Assembly: GCA_018365995.1 (NCBI GenBank)
Contig: JAGZIY010000004.1
Location: 1-64,000, forward strand
Origin: Butyricicoccus pullicaecorum
GTDB taxonomy: Bacteria > Bacillota > Clostridia > Oscillospirales > Butyricicoccaceae
DNA: 64,000 nt
Direction of reading: 5' to 3'
Part shown: positions 34,687-43,326 of the stretch, piece after piece
Layout: each line of letters begins with the position of its first letter
Numbering within the stretch: position 1 is the first letter of the stretch
Notes under the pieces: model-generated
Database searches by the model: none
The model's input: the letters and a program-made list of their open reading frames with translations, nothing else
Told to the model about the DNA's origin: nothing
Position numbers and translations under genes: made by a program

Positions 34687-35853
34687 TTACAGATTTTCTA
34701 GGAAAATACGCATACGCCTGCAGGCTTCTCGCAGGTGCTGCATGGAGTAGGAGTAAGAAATACGGATATGTCCCTCTCCGCTTGCACCGAATGCGTTGCC
34801 TGGGATGACGGCAACGCGCTGTTCCTGAAGCAAACGGTTACAGAATTCCTCAGAGGTTAAACCAGTGGAGGCAATCGAGGGAAATACATAGAAAGCACCA
34901 TGTGGTTCAAAGCAGGAAAGCCCCATACTGCGCAGTTCGCTCACTAAGAAGCGGCGGCGGATATCATATTGACTGCGCATATGAATGATATCATCATCGC
35001 CTGTGCGAATAGCCTCGATACCAGCAAATTGTGCTGTGGTGGGTGCACACATAATACCGAACTGGTGAATTTTGCAGATGGGCTGCATGAGCTCACGCGG
35101 ACCCATTGCCCAGCCAAGACGCCAACCTGTCATAGCATAAGATTTGGAAAAACCATCTACGACGATAGTGCGTTCTCGCATGCCATCGATTTGTGCAAAG
35201 CTGACATGCTCTCCTTGATAAGTCAGCATGCAGTAGATTTCATCAGAAATGACAACAATATTGGTGCCTCGCAAAACTTCAGCGATGGCTTCCAACTCCT
35301 GCCGGTTCATGATCGCTCCGGTGGGGTTATTTGGATAGGGCAGGATTAGGACTTTGGTTTTTGGAGTCATTGCTGCGCGCAGGCGTTCTGGTGTGAGTTT
35401 GAAATCTTCCTCTGCGACAGTGGGGATGGAAACTGGAACGCCGCCTGCCATTGTAGTGAGGGGTTCATAGCAAACAAAGCAAGGCTCTGGAATCAAGACC
35501 TCATCTCCAATGGAGATAAAGGAACGCAGAGCGTTATCGATTGCTTCACTGCCGCCGACAGTCACAAGGATTTCATCTTGTGGGTCATAGAACAAATCGT
35601 AACGGCGCAGAGCCAGACCGGCGATTTCATCGCGCAGTTGCTGCAAGCCCCAGTTTGAGGTATAGAAAGTGCGTCCTTTTTCGAGAGATGTAATACCAGC
35701 GCGGCGCACCTGCCATGGTGTTTCAAAGTCAGGTTCACCGACACCCAGAGAAATGACGTCATCCATTGTGGAAGCGAGGTCAAAAAATTTGCGGATTCCA
35801 GATGGCTTGACCGATTGTACGCGCTCGGATAAGATTTTTGAGTAATCGACCAT
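34687..35853 (-). CDS. PLP-dependent aminotransferase, class I/II
   Basis: A 388-residue aminotransferase with LGVGEPDFETPW, TVGGSEAIDNALRSF, PYPNNPTGA, ISDEIYCML, and the PLP lysine in VDGFSKSYAMTGWRLGW. It resembles the PatA/AspB subgroup (aspartate or aromatic substrates); the exact amino acid cannot be told. It begins one base after the stop of an Lrp-family regulator, so the pair is an operon, and the regulator likely senses an amino acid used here. Confidence 0.9.
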   Translation of the reverse strand: MVDYSKILSERVQSVKPSGIRKFFDLASTMDDVISLGVGEPDFETPWQVRRAGITSLEKGRTFYTSNWGLQQLRDEIAGLALRRYDLFYDPQDEILVTVGGSEAIDNALRSFISIGDEVLIPEPCFVCYEPLTTMAGGVPVSIPTVAEEDFKLTPERLRAAMTPKTKVLILPYPNNPTGAIMNRQELEAIAEVLRGTNIVVISDEIYCMLTYQGEHVSFAQIDGMRERTIVVDGFSKSYAMTGWRLGWAMGPRELMQPICKIHQFGIMCAPTTAQFAGIEAIRTGDDDIIHMRSQYDIRRRFLVSELRSMGLSCFEPHGAFYVFPSIASTGLTSEEFCNRLLQEQRVAVIPGNAFGASGEGHIRISYSYSMQHLREACRRMRIFLENL

Positions 35854-35854
35854 T

Positions 35855-36340
35855 TTACATCATAACCTCCCGACTATCAGAGTCATCGGGGTTAAAGGTA
35901 ACACCCTGTTCTTTATATTTTTTCAGGATAAAGTGGGTTCCAGTGGACAGGACATTTTCCATGGGCGCAAGCTGCTCGGATACAAAGCGTGCGACATCGC
36001 GCATGGTGCGGCCGGAGATGATTACAGTCAGATCAAAGCCGCCAGACATGAGATATACGCTCTCTACCTGATGGTGTGAGTAGATCTGGCGTGCGATTTC
36101 GTCAAAGCCCATGCCTTTCTGTGGGGTGATTTTGACCTCAATGAGGGCAGTTACCTGCTCGCGGTCAGTCTTATCCCAATCAATGAGGGTCTTGTAGCCG
36201 AGAATGGTGCTGTCTTTTTCCATGTCGCGCAGCATACCTTCCAGTTCTGACAGATCGATTTGTACCATGTCAGCAATCTGCTCAGGGGTCAAACGTGCAT
36301 CTTGTTCCAATATGGTTAAAATTTTTTCTTTTACATTCAT
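35855..36340 (-). CDS. Lrp/AsnC family transcriptional regulator
   Basis: 161 residues: an N-terminal winged helix-turn-helix (ARLTPEQIADMVQIDLSELEGML) and a C-terminal RAM/AsnC ligand-binding domain (VESVYLMSGGFDLTVIISGRTM). Such proteins form octamers and respond to amino acids. The ATG at 36340 has GGAGGA at a good distance upstream; an upstream in-frame start is less likely. It is cotranscribed with the aminotransferase. A TATAAT on the minus strand near 36403 may be its -10. Confidence 0.92.
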   Translation of the reverse strand: MNVKEKILTILEQDARLTPEQIADMVQIDLSELEGMLRDMEKDSTILGYKTLIDWDKTDREQVTALIEVKITPQKGMGFDEIARQIYSHHQVESVYLMSGGFDLTVIISGRTMRDVARFVSEQLAPMENVLSTGTHFILKKYKEQGVTFNPDDSDSREVMM

Positions 36341-36443
36341 GATGATAGATCCTCCCAACGTGAATTGAAGATAGGAAATGTATACTGCATAATATTATAC
36401 CGTATTTATCCGCGAAAGGGAACGGACAATTTGTAAATTCTGT

Positions 36444-36472
36444 TTGCCTTTCGGGAAAAAACAGGATAGAAT
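36444..36472 (+). promoter_or_regulatory. Promoter of the DUF2461-exonuclease operon
   Basis: TTGCCT (36444-36449), 17 bp, TAGAAT (36467-36472), 28 bases before the start codon. It is back-to-back with the Lrp gene promoter. Confidence 0.55.
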
Positions 36473-36499
36473 AAGAGAAGCAAAGAAAAGGAGCAAAGA

Positions 36500-37219
36500 A
36501 TGGAATTTACAGGGTTTTGTCCACAGGGATTAGATATTCTAGTAGAAAATCAGATGATGAATTCTCCTGCGTTTTATGAGGAGCATAAAGCACAAATCAA
36601 GGAACTTGCAATTCGTCCATTTTATGACTTGTGTGAGTCTATCAAGACGGATATGCTTGCGATTGATCCTGCCTTTGTGGTTATCCCATCACGTATGATA
36701 TCGCGTGTACGGCGAGATACCCGATATACCAAGGATAAAACGCTGTATCGCTCAAATCTTTGGATTTACTTCAGGCGCCCGCGCGTGCAGTTTGAAGATG
36801 TGCCATTTTATTATATGGAGATTGGACCGGAATTTTGGAGATATGGATGTTGGGGCGGGTTTGGACGTGGTGAAATGGAACAGGCACGCTATTTGATTAT
36901 AAAAGAAGATATTCGGTTTCAAGCCGCATATAAAGCAGTGCAGGAAATAGAAGGCATGGAGCTTGCGGGAGCGCTTTATAAAAGACCCAAATGTCCGCAG
37001 GCTGCTGTGCAGTATCAGCCGTGGCTCAACCGAAAGCAGCTTGGTGTGGATTTCACAGAGACGGAGGATTTTTTGCCGGCATTCGATGGCAGCTTTGTTC
37101 CGGAGATGATAGAACGGTTTCATAAACTCAAGCCGTTCTATGATTTTCTGTGTACGATTCGCGAACAGGCGAAAAAGGAAAGGGGGGATATTCGTGAGAT
37201 ATGTAGCAATGGATTTTGA
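36500..37219 (+). CDS. DUF2461 family protein
   Basis: 239 residues resembling DUF2461 (TIGR02453): FYEEHKAQIKELAIRPFYDL, RVRRDTRYTKDKTLYRSNLWI and the central YYMEIGPEFWRYGCWGG. The family is widespread and its function is not known. AAAGGAGC precedes the start. The last 26 bases overlap the exonuclease gene, indicating coupling. Confidence 0.85.
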   Translation: MEFTGFCPQGLDILVENQMMNSPAFYEEHKAQIKELAIRPFYDLCESIKTDMLAIDPAFVVIPSRMISRVRRDTRYTKDKTLYRSNLWIYFRRPRVQFEDVPFYYMEIGPEFWRYGCWGGFGRGEMEQARYLIIKEDIRFQAAYKAVQEIEGMELAGALYKRPKCPQAAVQYQPWLNRKQLGVDFTETEDFLPAFDGSFVPEMIERFHKLKPFYDFLCTIREQAKKERGDIREICSNGF

Positions 37220-37862
37220 GACTGGTAACGGATACTATACCAGTGCCTGCGCGATTGGTCTGTCCTATTATGAGGACCATGTGCTGGTTGGTTCGGAGAG
37301 TTTTTTGATCCGTCCGCCTGAGTCGGTCGGAAAATTTCATTGGTATAATGTCAAGATTCATGGAATTACGCGCAGTATGGTAAAAGACGCGCCGACCTTT
37401 GAGCAAGTCTGGGACAAAGTCAAGGAGCGGATAGATGGCAGTATTCTCGTTTGTCACAATGCGGCTTTTGATACAGAGGTTCTATGCCGTTGTCTGGAAT
37501 TTTATCACATTCCACTGCCAACCTGTCGGTATATTTGTACGGTCGAGGTTTCTAAAAAGGTATGGCCGAAGCTTGAAAATCATAAACTGAATACAGTGGC
37601 AAGCGCATTACAAATTCCGCTTCATCATCATCAGGCAGCTTCGGATGCGCGTGCTAGTGGAGAGATTTTACAGCGTGCGCTGGAACAAACGCATTGTGCA
37701 GATGCGCAGAAGCTTGCAGAAAAGCTGCACGTACATCTTGGAACGATTTCTCCCGAGGACAGACGCAGTGCAGCTGCCGCCAAGCAGATTGCAAGGGAGC
37801 AGAAAATACACAAAAAGATGACACAGAAAAATAGCAATATCGTAGAAAGAGAGGAAAAATAA
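37194..37862 (+). CDS. DEDDh 3'-5' exonuclease (DNA polymerase III epsilon-like)
   Basis: 222 residues with the DEDDh motifs AMDFETGNG (Exo I), CHNAAFDTEVL (Exo II) and HQAASDARASGEI (Exo III). It resembles DnaQ-like stand-alone exonucleases; a C-terminal Lys/Gln-rich tail follows. GTG 37194 is preceded by AGGGGGG. A longer frame from 37140 overlaps DUF2461 further without a ribosome site. It may act in proofreading or repair. The next small gene starts one base after its stop. Confidence 0.88.
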   Translation: MRYVAMDFETGNGYYTSACAIGLSYYEDHVLVGSESFLIRPPESVGKFHWYNVKIHGITRSMVKDAPTFEQVWDKVKERIDGSILVCHNAAFDTEVLCRCLEFYHIPLPTCRYICTVEVSKKVWPKLENHKLNTVASALQIPLHHHQAASDARASGEILQRALEQTHCADAQKLAEKLHVHLGTISPEDRRSAAAAKQIAREQKIHKKMTQKNSNIVEREEK

Positions 37863-38120
37863 ATGAAACAGGAACTTATGGATCATGCAGCGCAGATAAA
37901 AGGTTATGCAGCTTGCGGCGCGCGGTATCTGATGGTAAAAGTCAAGACATTGGAACTTTGGGAGTTTGGGCTGTTTCAGTTATGTCTTATGAGTTTTGGT
38001 GCATGGCTTGCGGCCGCATTTGCGGGCACGATGAAAAAATTTAAGCATCTATTTCTCATTACATTTCTGGCTTCTTTTGTGTATTTTATCTGGCGCATTT
38101 TTCTGTATACAGAAGAGTGA
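37863..38120 (+). CDS. Small two-helix membrane protein, unknown
   Basis: 85 residues with an amphipathic N-terminus and two predicted transmembrane helices (about 40-56 and 62-80) separated by the short basic loop TMKKFKH. I recognise no family. It directly abuts the exonuclease stop and is followed 35 bases later by the AI-2E-family gene, so it probably belongs to that operon. Confidence 0.6.
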   Translation: MKQELMDHAAQIKGYAACGARYLMVKVKTLELWEFGLFQLCLMSFGAWLAAAFAGTMKKFKHLFLITFLASFVYFIWRIFLYTEE

Positions 38121-38155
38121 TTTTAAATTCTTTCGGAGGAAAATCAAAGTAGTTT

Positions 38156-39493
38156 ATGAAAAATCCATTCCATAATCGCTATTTTAGGGTAGCAGTTTCC
38201 GCATGGCTTGTCATCGCCATGAGTATTCTCTGTTTTTTTGCATTTTACAAGATGGATGCCATTGTCAAGGTGGTTCAGGATATCTCGGTGATTTTGCGCC
38301 CGTTTACCTTTGGCTTTGTCGTTGCCTATCTGCTGCTGCCAATCTTCAATAGCATGGTAAAGCACTGTGAGCCTGTTTTTTTGCGTATCATGCGCAATCA
38401 GGAAAAGGCAAGGAATCTCAACCGTTTGTTATGCAGTCTGCTGAGTGTTGTATTTTTCCTGTTTGTGGTGGTTGCGCTGCTTTCGATGGTGCTGCCGCAG
38501 CTCGCAGAAAGCATCATGGGACTTGTGGAGAAGATGCCAGAGTATCTTGCTGAGTCAGAAAAGTGGATGACAAATCTGTTCTCGAACAATCCGATTCTGG
38601 AGGAGAATTTGCAGCAGCTTTATATGTCTGCGACGGATACCCTATTGAACTGGGCAAACGAGCAGCTTGTTCCACAACTCCTCAAAGTGATGAAGGGAAA
38701 TTTTGTAGGGAGCTTTGTGTCCAATGCCTTGGGCTTTATGAAAACGGTTCTGGTTGGTTTTATCAGTGCGGTTTATATGCTCAACAGCAAGCATACATTT
38801 TCGGCTCAGGCAAAGAAACTCATTTACAGCATGTTCGAGACCGATACTGCAAATGCAGTTTTGGAAAATTTCCGTTTTATACACAAGGTATTCGGTGGAT
38901 TCATTACCGGAAAGCTGCTCGATTCACTGATTATTGGATTGATCACTTTTGTGAGCATGTCGATTTTGCAGCTTCCCTATGTACTGCTAATCAGTGTAAT
39001 CATCGGTGTTACCAATATTATTCCGTTCTTTGGTCCTTTTATCGGTGCCATTCCAAGCACGATTTTGATTTTCCTTGTCAGCCCGCTGCAAGCTGTATAT
39101 TTCGTCATCTTTATTTTCATTTTGCAGCAGTTTGACGGCAATATCTTAGGACCTAAGATTTTGGGTGACTCCACTGGGCTTGCGAGTTTTTGGGTCATGT
39201 TTGCAATTTTGCTGTTTGGTGGTCTGTTCGGTTTTGCAGGAATGGTTGTGGGTGTTCCGCTGTTTGCGGTGATATACAGTACAATTTCGGGGCTGGTAAA
39301 CCGTTCATTGCGGAATAAGCATATTTCAACGGACACATCGGTATATATGACGCTTGACCATGTAGATGCGGAGAGTAAAGAAATCGTTCCGATTACCGCA
39401 GAAAGTGTTGCACCAACTGAGGTGAAGCTAGAGCGCTTTAAGCGCCGTAAGGATAAGAATGAGGAAGAACGAGAGGAACCTCTCAAAAAGTAA
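38156..39493 (+). CDS. AI-2E family transporter, second copy
   Basis: 445 residues with the same hydrophobic pattern as the protein at 27175, including ITNIIPFFGPFIGAIPSTIL-like sequence, FDGNILGPKILGDSTGLASFWVM and GMVVGVPLFAVIYS. It has an extra ~60-residue charged C-terminal tail rich in Lys, Glu and Arg. The substrate is unknown. GGAGG lies upstream of the ATG. A terminator follows at once. Confidence 0.88.
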   Translation: MKNPFHNRYFRVAVSAWLVIAMSILCFFAFYKMDAIVKVVQDISVILRPFTFGFVVAYLLLPIFNSMVKHCEPVFLRIMRNQEKARNLNRLLCSLLSVVFFLFVVVALLSMVLPQLAESIMGLVEKMPEYLAESEKWMTNLFSNNPILEENLQQLYMSATDTLLNWANEQLVPQLLKVMKGNFVGSFVSNALGFMKTVLVGFISAVYMLNSKHTFSAQAKKLIYSMFETDTANAVLENFRFIHKVFGGFITGKLLDSLIIGLITFVSMSILQLPYVLLISVIIGVTNIIPFFGPFIGAIPSTILIFLVSPLQAVYFVIFIFILQQFDGNILGPKILGDSTGLASFWVMFAILLFGGLFGFAGMVVGVPLFAVIYSTISGLVNRSLRNKHISTDTSVYMTLDHVDAESKEIVPITAESVAPTEVKLERFKRRKDKNEEEREEPLKK

Positions 39494-39496
39494 GAA

Positions 39497-39524
39497 AAAA
39501 TGGCGTGTTTTTTCACGCCATTTT
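39497..39524 (+). terminator. Terminator after the second AI-2E-family gene
   Basis: An 11-bp perfect stem, AAAATGGCGTG with CACGCCATTTT, and trailing T-rich sequence. Confidence 0.85.
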
Positions 39525-39534
39525 GTTTTGCTGC

Positions 39535-39569
39535 AAAAAAGCGTGCGCCTAGGAATACTAGGTGCACGC
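39535..39569 (-). terminator. Terminator of pta
   Basis: GCGTGCgCCTAG pairs with CTAGGTGCACGC (one wobble), followed on the minus strand by six T. It is separate from the plus-strand terminator only 10 bases away. Confidence 0.8.
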
Positions 39570-39577
39570 CAAAATGC

Positions 39578-40549
39578 TTACTTGAGAGCAGCAGTGATAA
39601 TTGCCATCTTGTAGACTTCTTCCGCATTGCAGCCGCGGGACAGGTCGTTAATTGGTGCGTTGAGACCCTGAAGAATTGGACCAAATGCCTCAAAGCCGCC
39701 CAGACGCTGTGCAATCTTATAACCGATGTTGCCCGCATTGATATCTGGGAAGATAAAGGTGTTTGCATGACCTGCAACAGCAGAGCCCTTACACTTTGTT
39801 TCTGCAACCACGGGGGAGAATGCAGCGTCAAACTGAAGTTCACCATCAACTGCGAGTGCAGGAGCTGCTTCTTTTACCTTCGCGGTTGCATTACGCATCA
39901 TATCAACCGAGTCGCCCTTGCCGGAGCCCAGCGTGGAGTAGGACAGCATTGCAACACGTGGATCGATACCGAAGATTTCAGCAGTACGTGCGGTTTCGAT
40001 TGCAATTTCAACCAGTTCGTCCTCGCTCGGTGTGATGTTGATTGCGCAGTCACCCATTACGTACTTTTCTTCGCCCTGTGCGGTATTGCGGTGCAGCACG
40101 AAGCAGGAAGATACGATTTTGCTGCCCGGCTTGGTCTTGATGATCTGCAATGCCGGACGTACAGTATCTGCGGTAGAGTAAGTTGCACCGCCAAGCAGAG
40201 CATCAGCTTTGCCCATTTTTACGAGCATGGTGCCAAAGTAGTTGCCCTTGGAAAGGGCTTTGCGGCAATCCTCTTCGCTCATTTTGCCCTTGCGAAGCTC
40301 TACCATCGTCTGCACCATAGCGTCCATTTCCGGATAGGATGCAGGGTCGATGATCTCGATGCCGGTAATATCAAAATGATTCTGGCTTGCAGCGGATTGT
40401 ACTTCCTGAACATTGCCTACCAGAATGGGAGTCAAGATATCATCTTTCTTGAGACGAGATGCAGCCTCAAGGATACGAGGATCTGCACCCTCAGTAAAGA
40501 CGATGGAGCGTGGATTTGCTTTGAGTGTGGAAATTAGATTTTCTAACAT
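39578..40549 (-). CDS. pta: Phosphate acetyltransferase
   Basis: Pta converts acetyl-CoA and phosphate to acetyl phosphate in fermentative energy metabolism. The 323 residues match the short form of the enzyme, with FTEGADPRILEAA, LLGGATYSTADTVRPAL, GDCAINITPSEDEL, LSYSTLGSGKGDSVD and FPDINAGNIGYKIAQRLGG. No ackA lies beside it. A promoter is visible upstream and GGAGG lies 11 bases before the ATG. Confidence 0.96.
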   Translation of the reverse strand: MLENLISTLKANPRSIVFTEGADPRILEAASRLKKDDILTPILVGNVQEVQSAASQNHFDITGIEIIDPASYPEMDAMVQTMVELRKGKMSEEDCRKALSKGNYFGTMLVKMGKADALLGGATYSTADTVRPALQIIKTKPGSKIVSSCFVLHRNTAQGEEKYVMGDCAINITPSEDELVEIAIETARTAEIFGIDPRVAMLSYSTLGSGKGDSVDMMRNATAKVKEAAPALAVDGELQFDAAFSPVVAETKCKGSAVAGHANTFIFPDINAGNIGYKIAQRLGGFEAFGPILQGLNAPINDLSRGCNAEEVYKMAIITAALK

Positions 40550-40587
40550 TGTTTCAAGAACCTCCTTAGAATACTCTTTCTCTTTTT

Positions 40588-40617
40588 ATTATACACCAAC
40601 TTACCCACAAACCACAA
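40588..40617 (-). promoter_or_regulatory. Promoter of pta
   Basis: On the minus strand TTGTGG, 18 bp, TATAAT. Confidence 0.6.
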
Positions 40618-40669
40618 GGAGTGTGAGCAAAAGTTTGCCAAAAATATATTGCCGTTGCTGCTTGTCCAC

Positions 40670-41233
40670 TTACGGTTTCTCTGCGCGATGAATGACTTTT
40701 ACCTGCATGCCAGTCATGACATCGAGCGTTTTTTCGTGCAGGGCGGCATCAAAGCTTGCACAAAGAGAAGCATCCACGACGATTTGTGCACTGGGCCATG
40801 CAGCTTGCAGCGTGCAGGTATTTGCCATGACACAGATGTTGCTGACCAGTCCCACAATTAGGATTTCATCAACCGAGCCAATCTGTGTTTTGAGCTTGAT
40901 GAGGTCTTCAGGGGCGATACCAAAGGTTGTTTTGCAAATGGGGAAGATCTGTTTGGGCGCACAGGTCCCTGCAATGCAGTTTTGTGTTTTCCCATAAAGC
41001 TGCCAGCCTTCTGTTTTGGAGATGCAGTGAGGAATGGGGAGTGCTTTCCCTTCCCGCGTTTCTAAATAATCTGTATCATGCGTATCATAGGTGATAAGAA
41101 TGGGATCGCCCTGTGCCAGATATTTCTGTGCAAGCTCTGCAATGCCGAGATCGAGCTTGTCTGCATTTGGAAATCCTAAGCTTCCTGAAACAAAATCATT
41201 TTGATAGTCAATAATTGCCAGAAGTCTTTTCAT
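40670..41233 (-). CDS. Isochorismatase-family cysteine hydrolase (nicotinamidase-like)
   Basis: 187 residues with the Asp-Lys-Cys triad of the family: Asp9 (AIIDYQNDFV), Lys101 (FPICKTTFG) and Cys134 (GLVSNICVMAN). TYDTHDTDY supplies metal-binding-type residues as in PncA. Most likely a nicotinamidase making nicotinate for NAD salvage, but other small-amide hydrolases share the fold. It stands alone between pta and the amidase. Confidence 0.85.
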   Translation of the reverse strand: MKRLLAIIDYQNDFVSGSLGFPNADKLDLGIAELAQKYLAQGDPILITYDTHDTDYLETREGKALPIPHCISKTEGWQLYGKTQNCIAGTCAPKQIFPICKTTFGIAPEDLIKLKTQIGSVDEILIVGLVSNICVMANTCTLQAAWPSAQIVVDASLCASFDAALHEKTLDVMTGMQVKVIHRAEKP

Positions 41234-41402
41234 AATACATACCTCATATTTTCAGGTTAAGTTGATTGTACCATGGATTTTCAGGGGGGACAATCCTTTT
41301 TTTATAACTGTTTTTGAGAGAAGTTTACAAAAAATTTAACGCAGAATATTTGCATCGGAAGGGAAATTCGTAGTATCATTATGCAATAAGGGGGGGCTTG
41401 TA

Positions 41403-42110
41403 ATGAAGATCATCGCGTATCATGCATCACACGCGGCACCAAAGACAAGGCGGCGCAGAAGAAGGAATTTTCGTCCACTGATTGTTTTGCTGCTGCTTCT
41501 GTTCATTTTTCTGGGGATTGGGTTTGGGATAAACCAGCTTCTGCATCGTGCAGAGGACAAAGAACCGAGTTATGATGTAACAGAAATTCGGGGACTGCCT
41601 GTGTATCAGCATTTCTTGGAGAAAGAGGCTGTTGGACGCATTGGCGGAAAACGAGAGGTGCAGTATATTGTGATCCATGAGACGGATAATTTTACAGCGG
41701 GGGCCAATGCAGCACGACATGATGCCTTTATCCATCAGAATGCAATGCAGGAAAAGCTGTCGTGGCATTATACAGTAGACGACCATGAGGGATATCAGCA
41801 TATTCCGGATACCGAGCCTGCCTATCATGCAGGAGATGGCATGCAGCCCAATGGAGGCAATACCAATGGGATTGGTATTGAACTTTGCGTTGCACAGGAC
41901 AATGATTATGAACAGACTCTAAAAAATGGTGCAATCTTAGCCGGATATCTGCTGTATCGGTATGATTTGGGCATGGATGCACTCAAAAAACATCAGGATT
42001 TTTCAGGAAAGATTTGTCCGGCACGACTAATCGAAGAAAACCGTTGGGATGAGTTTTGCAATATGGTACAAGATAACTATACTTATTTCAAAGAAAATGG
42101 TACAAATTGA
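41403..42110 (+). CDS. Membrane-anchored N-acetylmuramoyl-L-alanine amidase (amidase_2)
   Basis: 235 residues. A basic N-terminus (RRRRRRNF) precedes one transmembrane helix (about 25-43), so the enzyme domain lies outside the cell. The amidase_2 domain shows YIVIHETDNF, SWHYTVDDHEGYQHIPD, AYHAGDG and ICPARLIEE, giving the zinc and catalytic residues. It likely cleaves peptidoglycan stem peptides during growth or sporulation. A TTGCAT-18-TATCAT promoter is possible upstream (about 41350-41380). Confidence 0.88.
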   Translation: MKIIAYHASHAAPKTRRRRRRNFRPLIVLLLLLFIFLGIGFGINQLLHRAEDKEPSYDVTEIRGLPVYQHFLEKEAVGRIGGKREVQYIVIHETDNFTAGANAARHDAFIHQNAMQEKLSWHYTVDDHEGYQHIPDTEPAYHAGDGMQPNGGNTNGIGIELCVAQDNDYEQTLKNGAILAGYLLYRYDLGMDALKKHQDFSGKICPARLIEENRWDEFCNMVQDNYTYFKENGTN

Positions 42111-42124
42111 ACATTTGAAAAATA

Positions 42125-42153
42125 TTTGCTTTTAGGTGCTAATATGTTATAAT
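42125..42153 (+). promoter_or_regulatory. Promoter of aroF
   Basis: TATAAT at 42148-42153 with the TGn extension; a weak TTTGCT at 42125-42130 gives 17-bp spacing. I see no T-box or attenuator in the ~45-base leader. Confidence 0.65.
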
Positions 42154-42203
42154 ACCTCTCAGTATACAACGATTTTATTTTTAGCTGAAAGGAAATACGG
42201 AGC

Positions 42204-43229
42204 ATGATAGTCGTCTTAAAGCCAAATCCCGATAAAGAACGGGTCAACCGTTTGATTGAACACTTCCACGATATGGGGTTGAACACCAACTATTCCGAAG
42301 GATCTTCTACCACGATTATTGGACTGTTGGGCGATACCTCCCGCATTGATGAGAGCGATATCATGGTGTATGACCTTGTAGAGCGGGTACAGCGTGTTAC
42401 AGAGCCATTTAAGAGTGTGAACCGTAAGATGCATCCGCAGGATACTGTTTTGGAGGTCTGTGGACGTAAAATCGGAGAAGGATACTTTAATGTGTTTGCA
42501 GGACCCTGTTCGGTAGAAAATGAGGCGCAAATTTTAGAGGTTGCAGAGGCTGTGAAAAAAGCGGGTGCCTCCTTCCTACGTGGTGGTGCGTTTAAGCCGA
42601 GGACTTCGCCATACTCCTTTCAGGGAATGGAGGCAGAGGGACTCAAGCTGCTGCTTGAGGCAAAGCGTCAGACGGGTCTTCCGATTGTTACAGAGATTAT
42701 GAGCGAAAAGCATCTGGATCTGTTTGCAGATGTGGATATCATTCAGCTTGGCGCACGCAATATGCAGAATTTTATGCTGCTCAAGGAATTGGGACGTTCC
42801 AATAAGCCGATTCTGTTAAAGCGCGGTCTGTCGGCAACCATGGAAGAATTTTTGATGGCAGCCGAGTATATTTTTGCGGGCGGAAATCATAATGTAATGC
42901 TGTGTGAGCGTGGTATCCGCACCTTTGAGACCATGATTCGCAACAATTTGGATATTTCAGCGGTACCACTCATTAAAATGCTCAGTCATCTGCCGGTCAT
43001 CATTGACCCGAGCCATGCAGCGGGCAGGCGGGATATGGTTGCACCCCTTTCTCGTGCGGCGATTGCAGCGGGAGCAGATGGACTTATGATAGAGGTACAT
43101 AATAATCCAAAGTGTGCTCTGTGTGATGGGGCGCAGTCGCTCGATATACCAATGTTCAGCGATGTGATGATGGATATCAAGCGCCGCGTTTCGTTTGAGG
43201 AAAAACAGCTGCAAACAGGAATAAATTGA
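42204..43229 (+). CDS. aroF: 3-deoxy-7-phosphoheptulonate synthase (DAHP synthase, class I-beta)
   Basis: The first enzyme of the shikimate pathway, condensing phosphoenolpyruvate and erythrose-4-phosphate. The 341 residues have an N-terminal ferredoxin-like regulatory domain (about 1-70) and a TIM-barrel domain with FAGPCSVENEAQI, RGGAFKPRTSPYSFQG, LGARNMQNF, LLKRGLSAT, LCERGIRTFE and PSHAAGRRDMV. This is the Thermotoga/Bacillus type of feedback-controlled enzyme. It stands alone and ends at a strong terminator. Confidence 0.95.
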   Translation: MIVVLKPNPDKERVNRLIEHFHDMGLNTNYSEGSSTTIIGLLGDTSRIDESDIMVYDLVERVQRVTEPFKSVNRKMHPQDTVLEVCGRKIGEGYFNVFAGPCSVENEAQILEVAEAVKKAGASFLRGGAFKPRTSPYSFQGMEAEGLKLLLEAKRQTGLPIVTEIMSEKHLDLFADVDIIQLGARNMQNFMLLKELGRSNKPILLKRGLSATMEEFLMAAEYIFAGGNHNVMLCERGIRTFETMIRNNLDISAVPLIKMLSHLPVIIDPSHAAGRRDMVAPLSRAAIAAGADGLMIEVHNNPKCALCDGAQSLDIPMFSDVMMDIKRRVSFEEKQLQTGIN

Positions 43230-43240
43230 CATCAAAATAA

Positions 43241-43287
43241 AAAAGTCTGGGGGACAATGCAAAGGGCATTGTTTCCCAGACTTTTTT
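43241..43287. terminator. Bidirectional terminator
   Basis: AAAAGTCTGGGgGACAATGC pairs with its near-complement, flanked by A-run and T-run. It serves aroF and the convergent polysaccharide deacetylase gene. Confidence 0.9.
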
Positions 43288-43326
43288 GTCTAGCACATGG
43301 AACCATCTGTCATGGAAGTCCGTCTA

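Noticed and set aside
38563..39135. 190-codon frame inside the second AI-2E-family gene
   Set aside because: Out-of-frame shadow of a gene with clear membrane-protein motifs.
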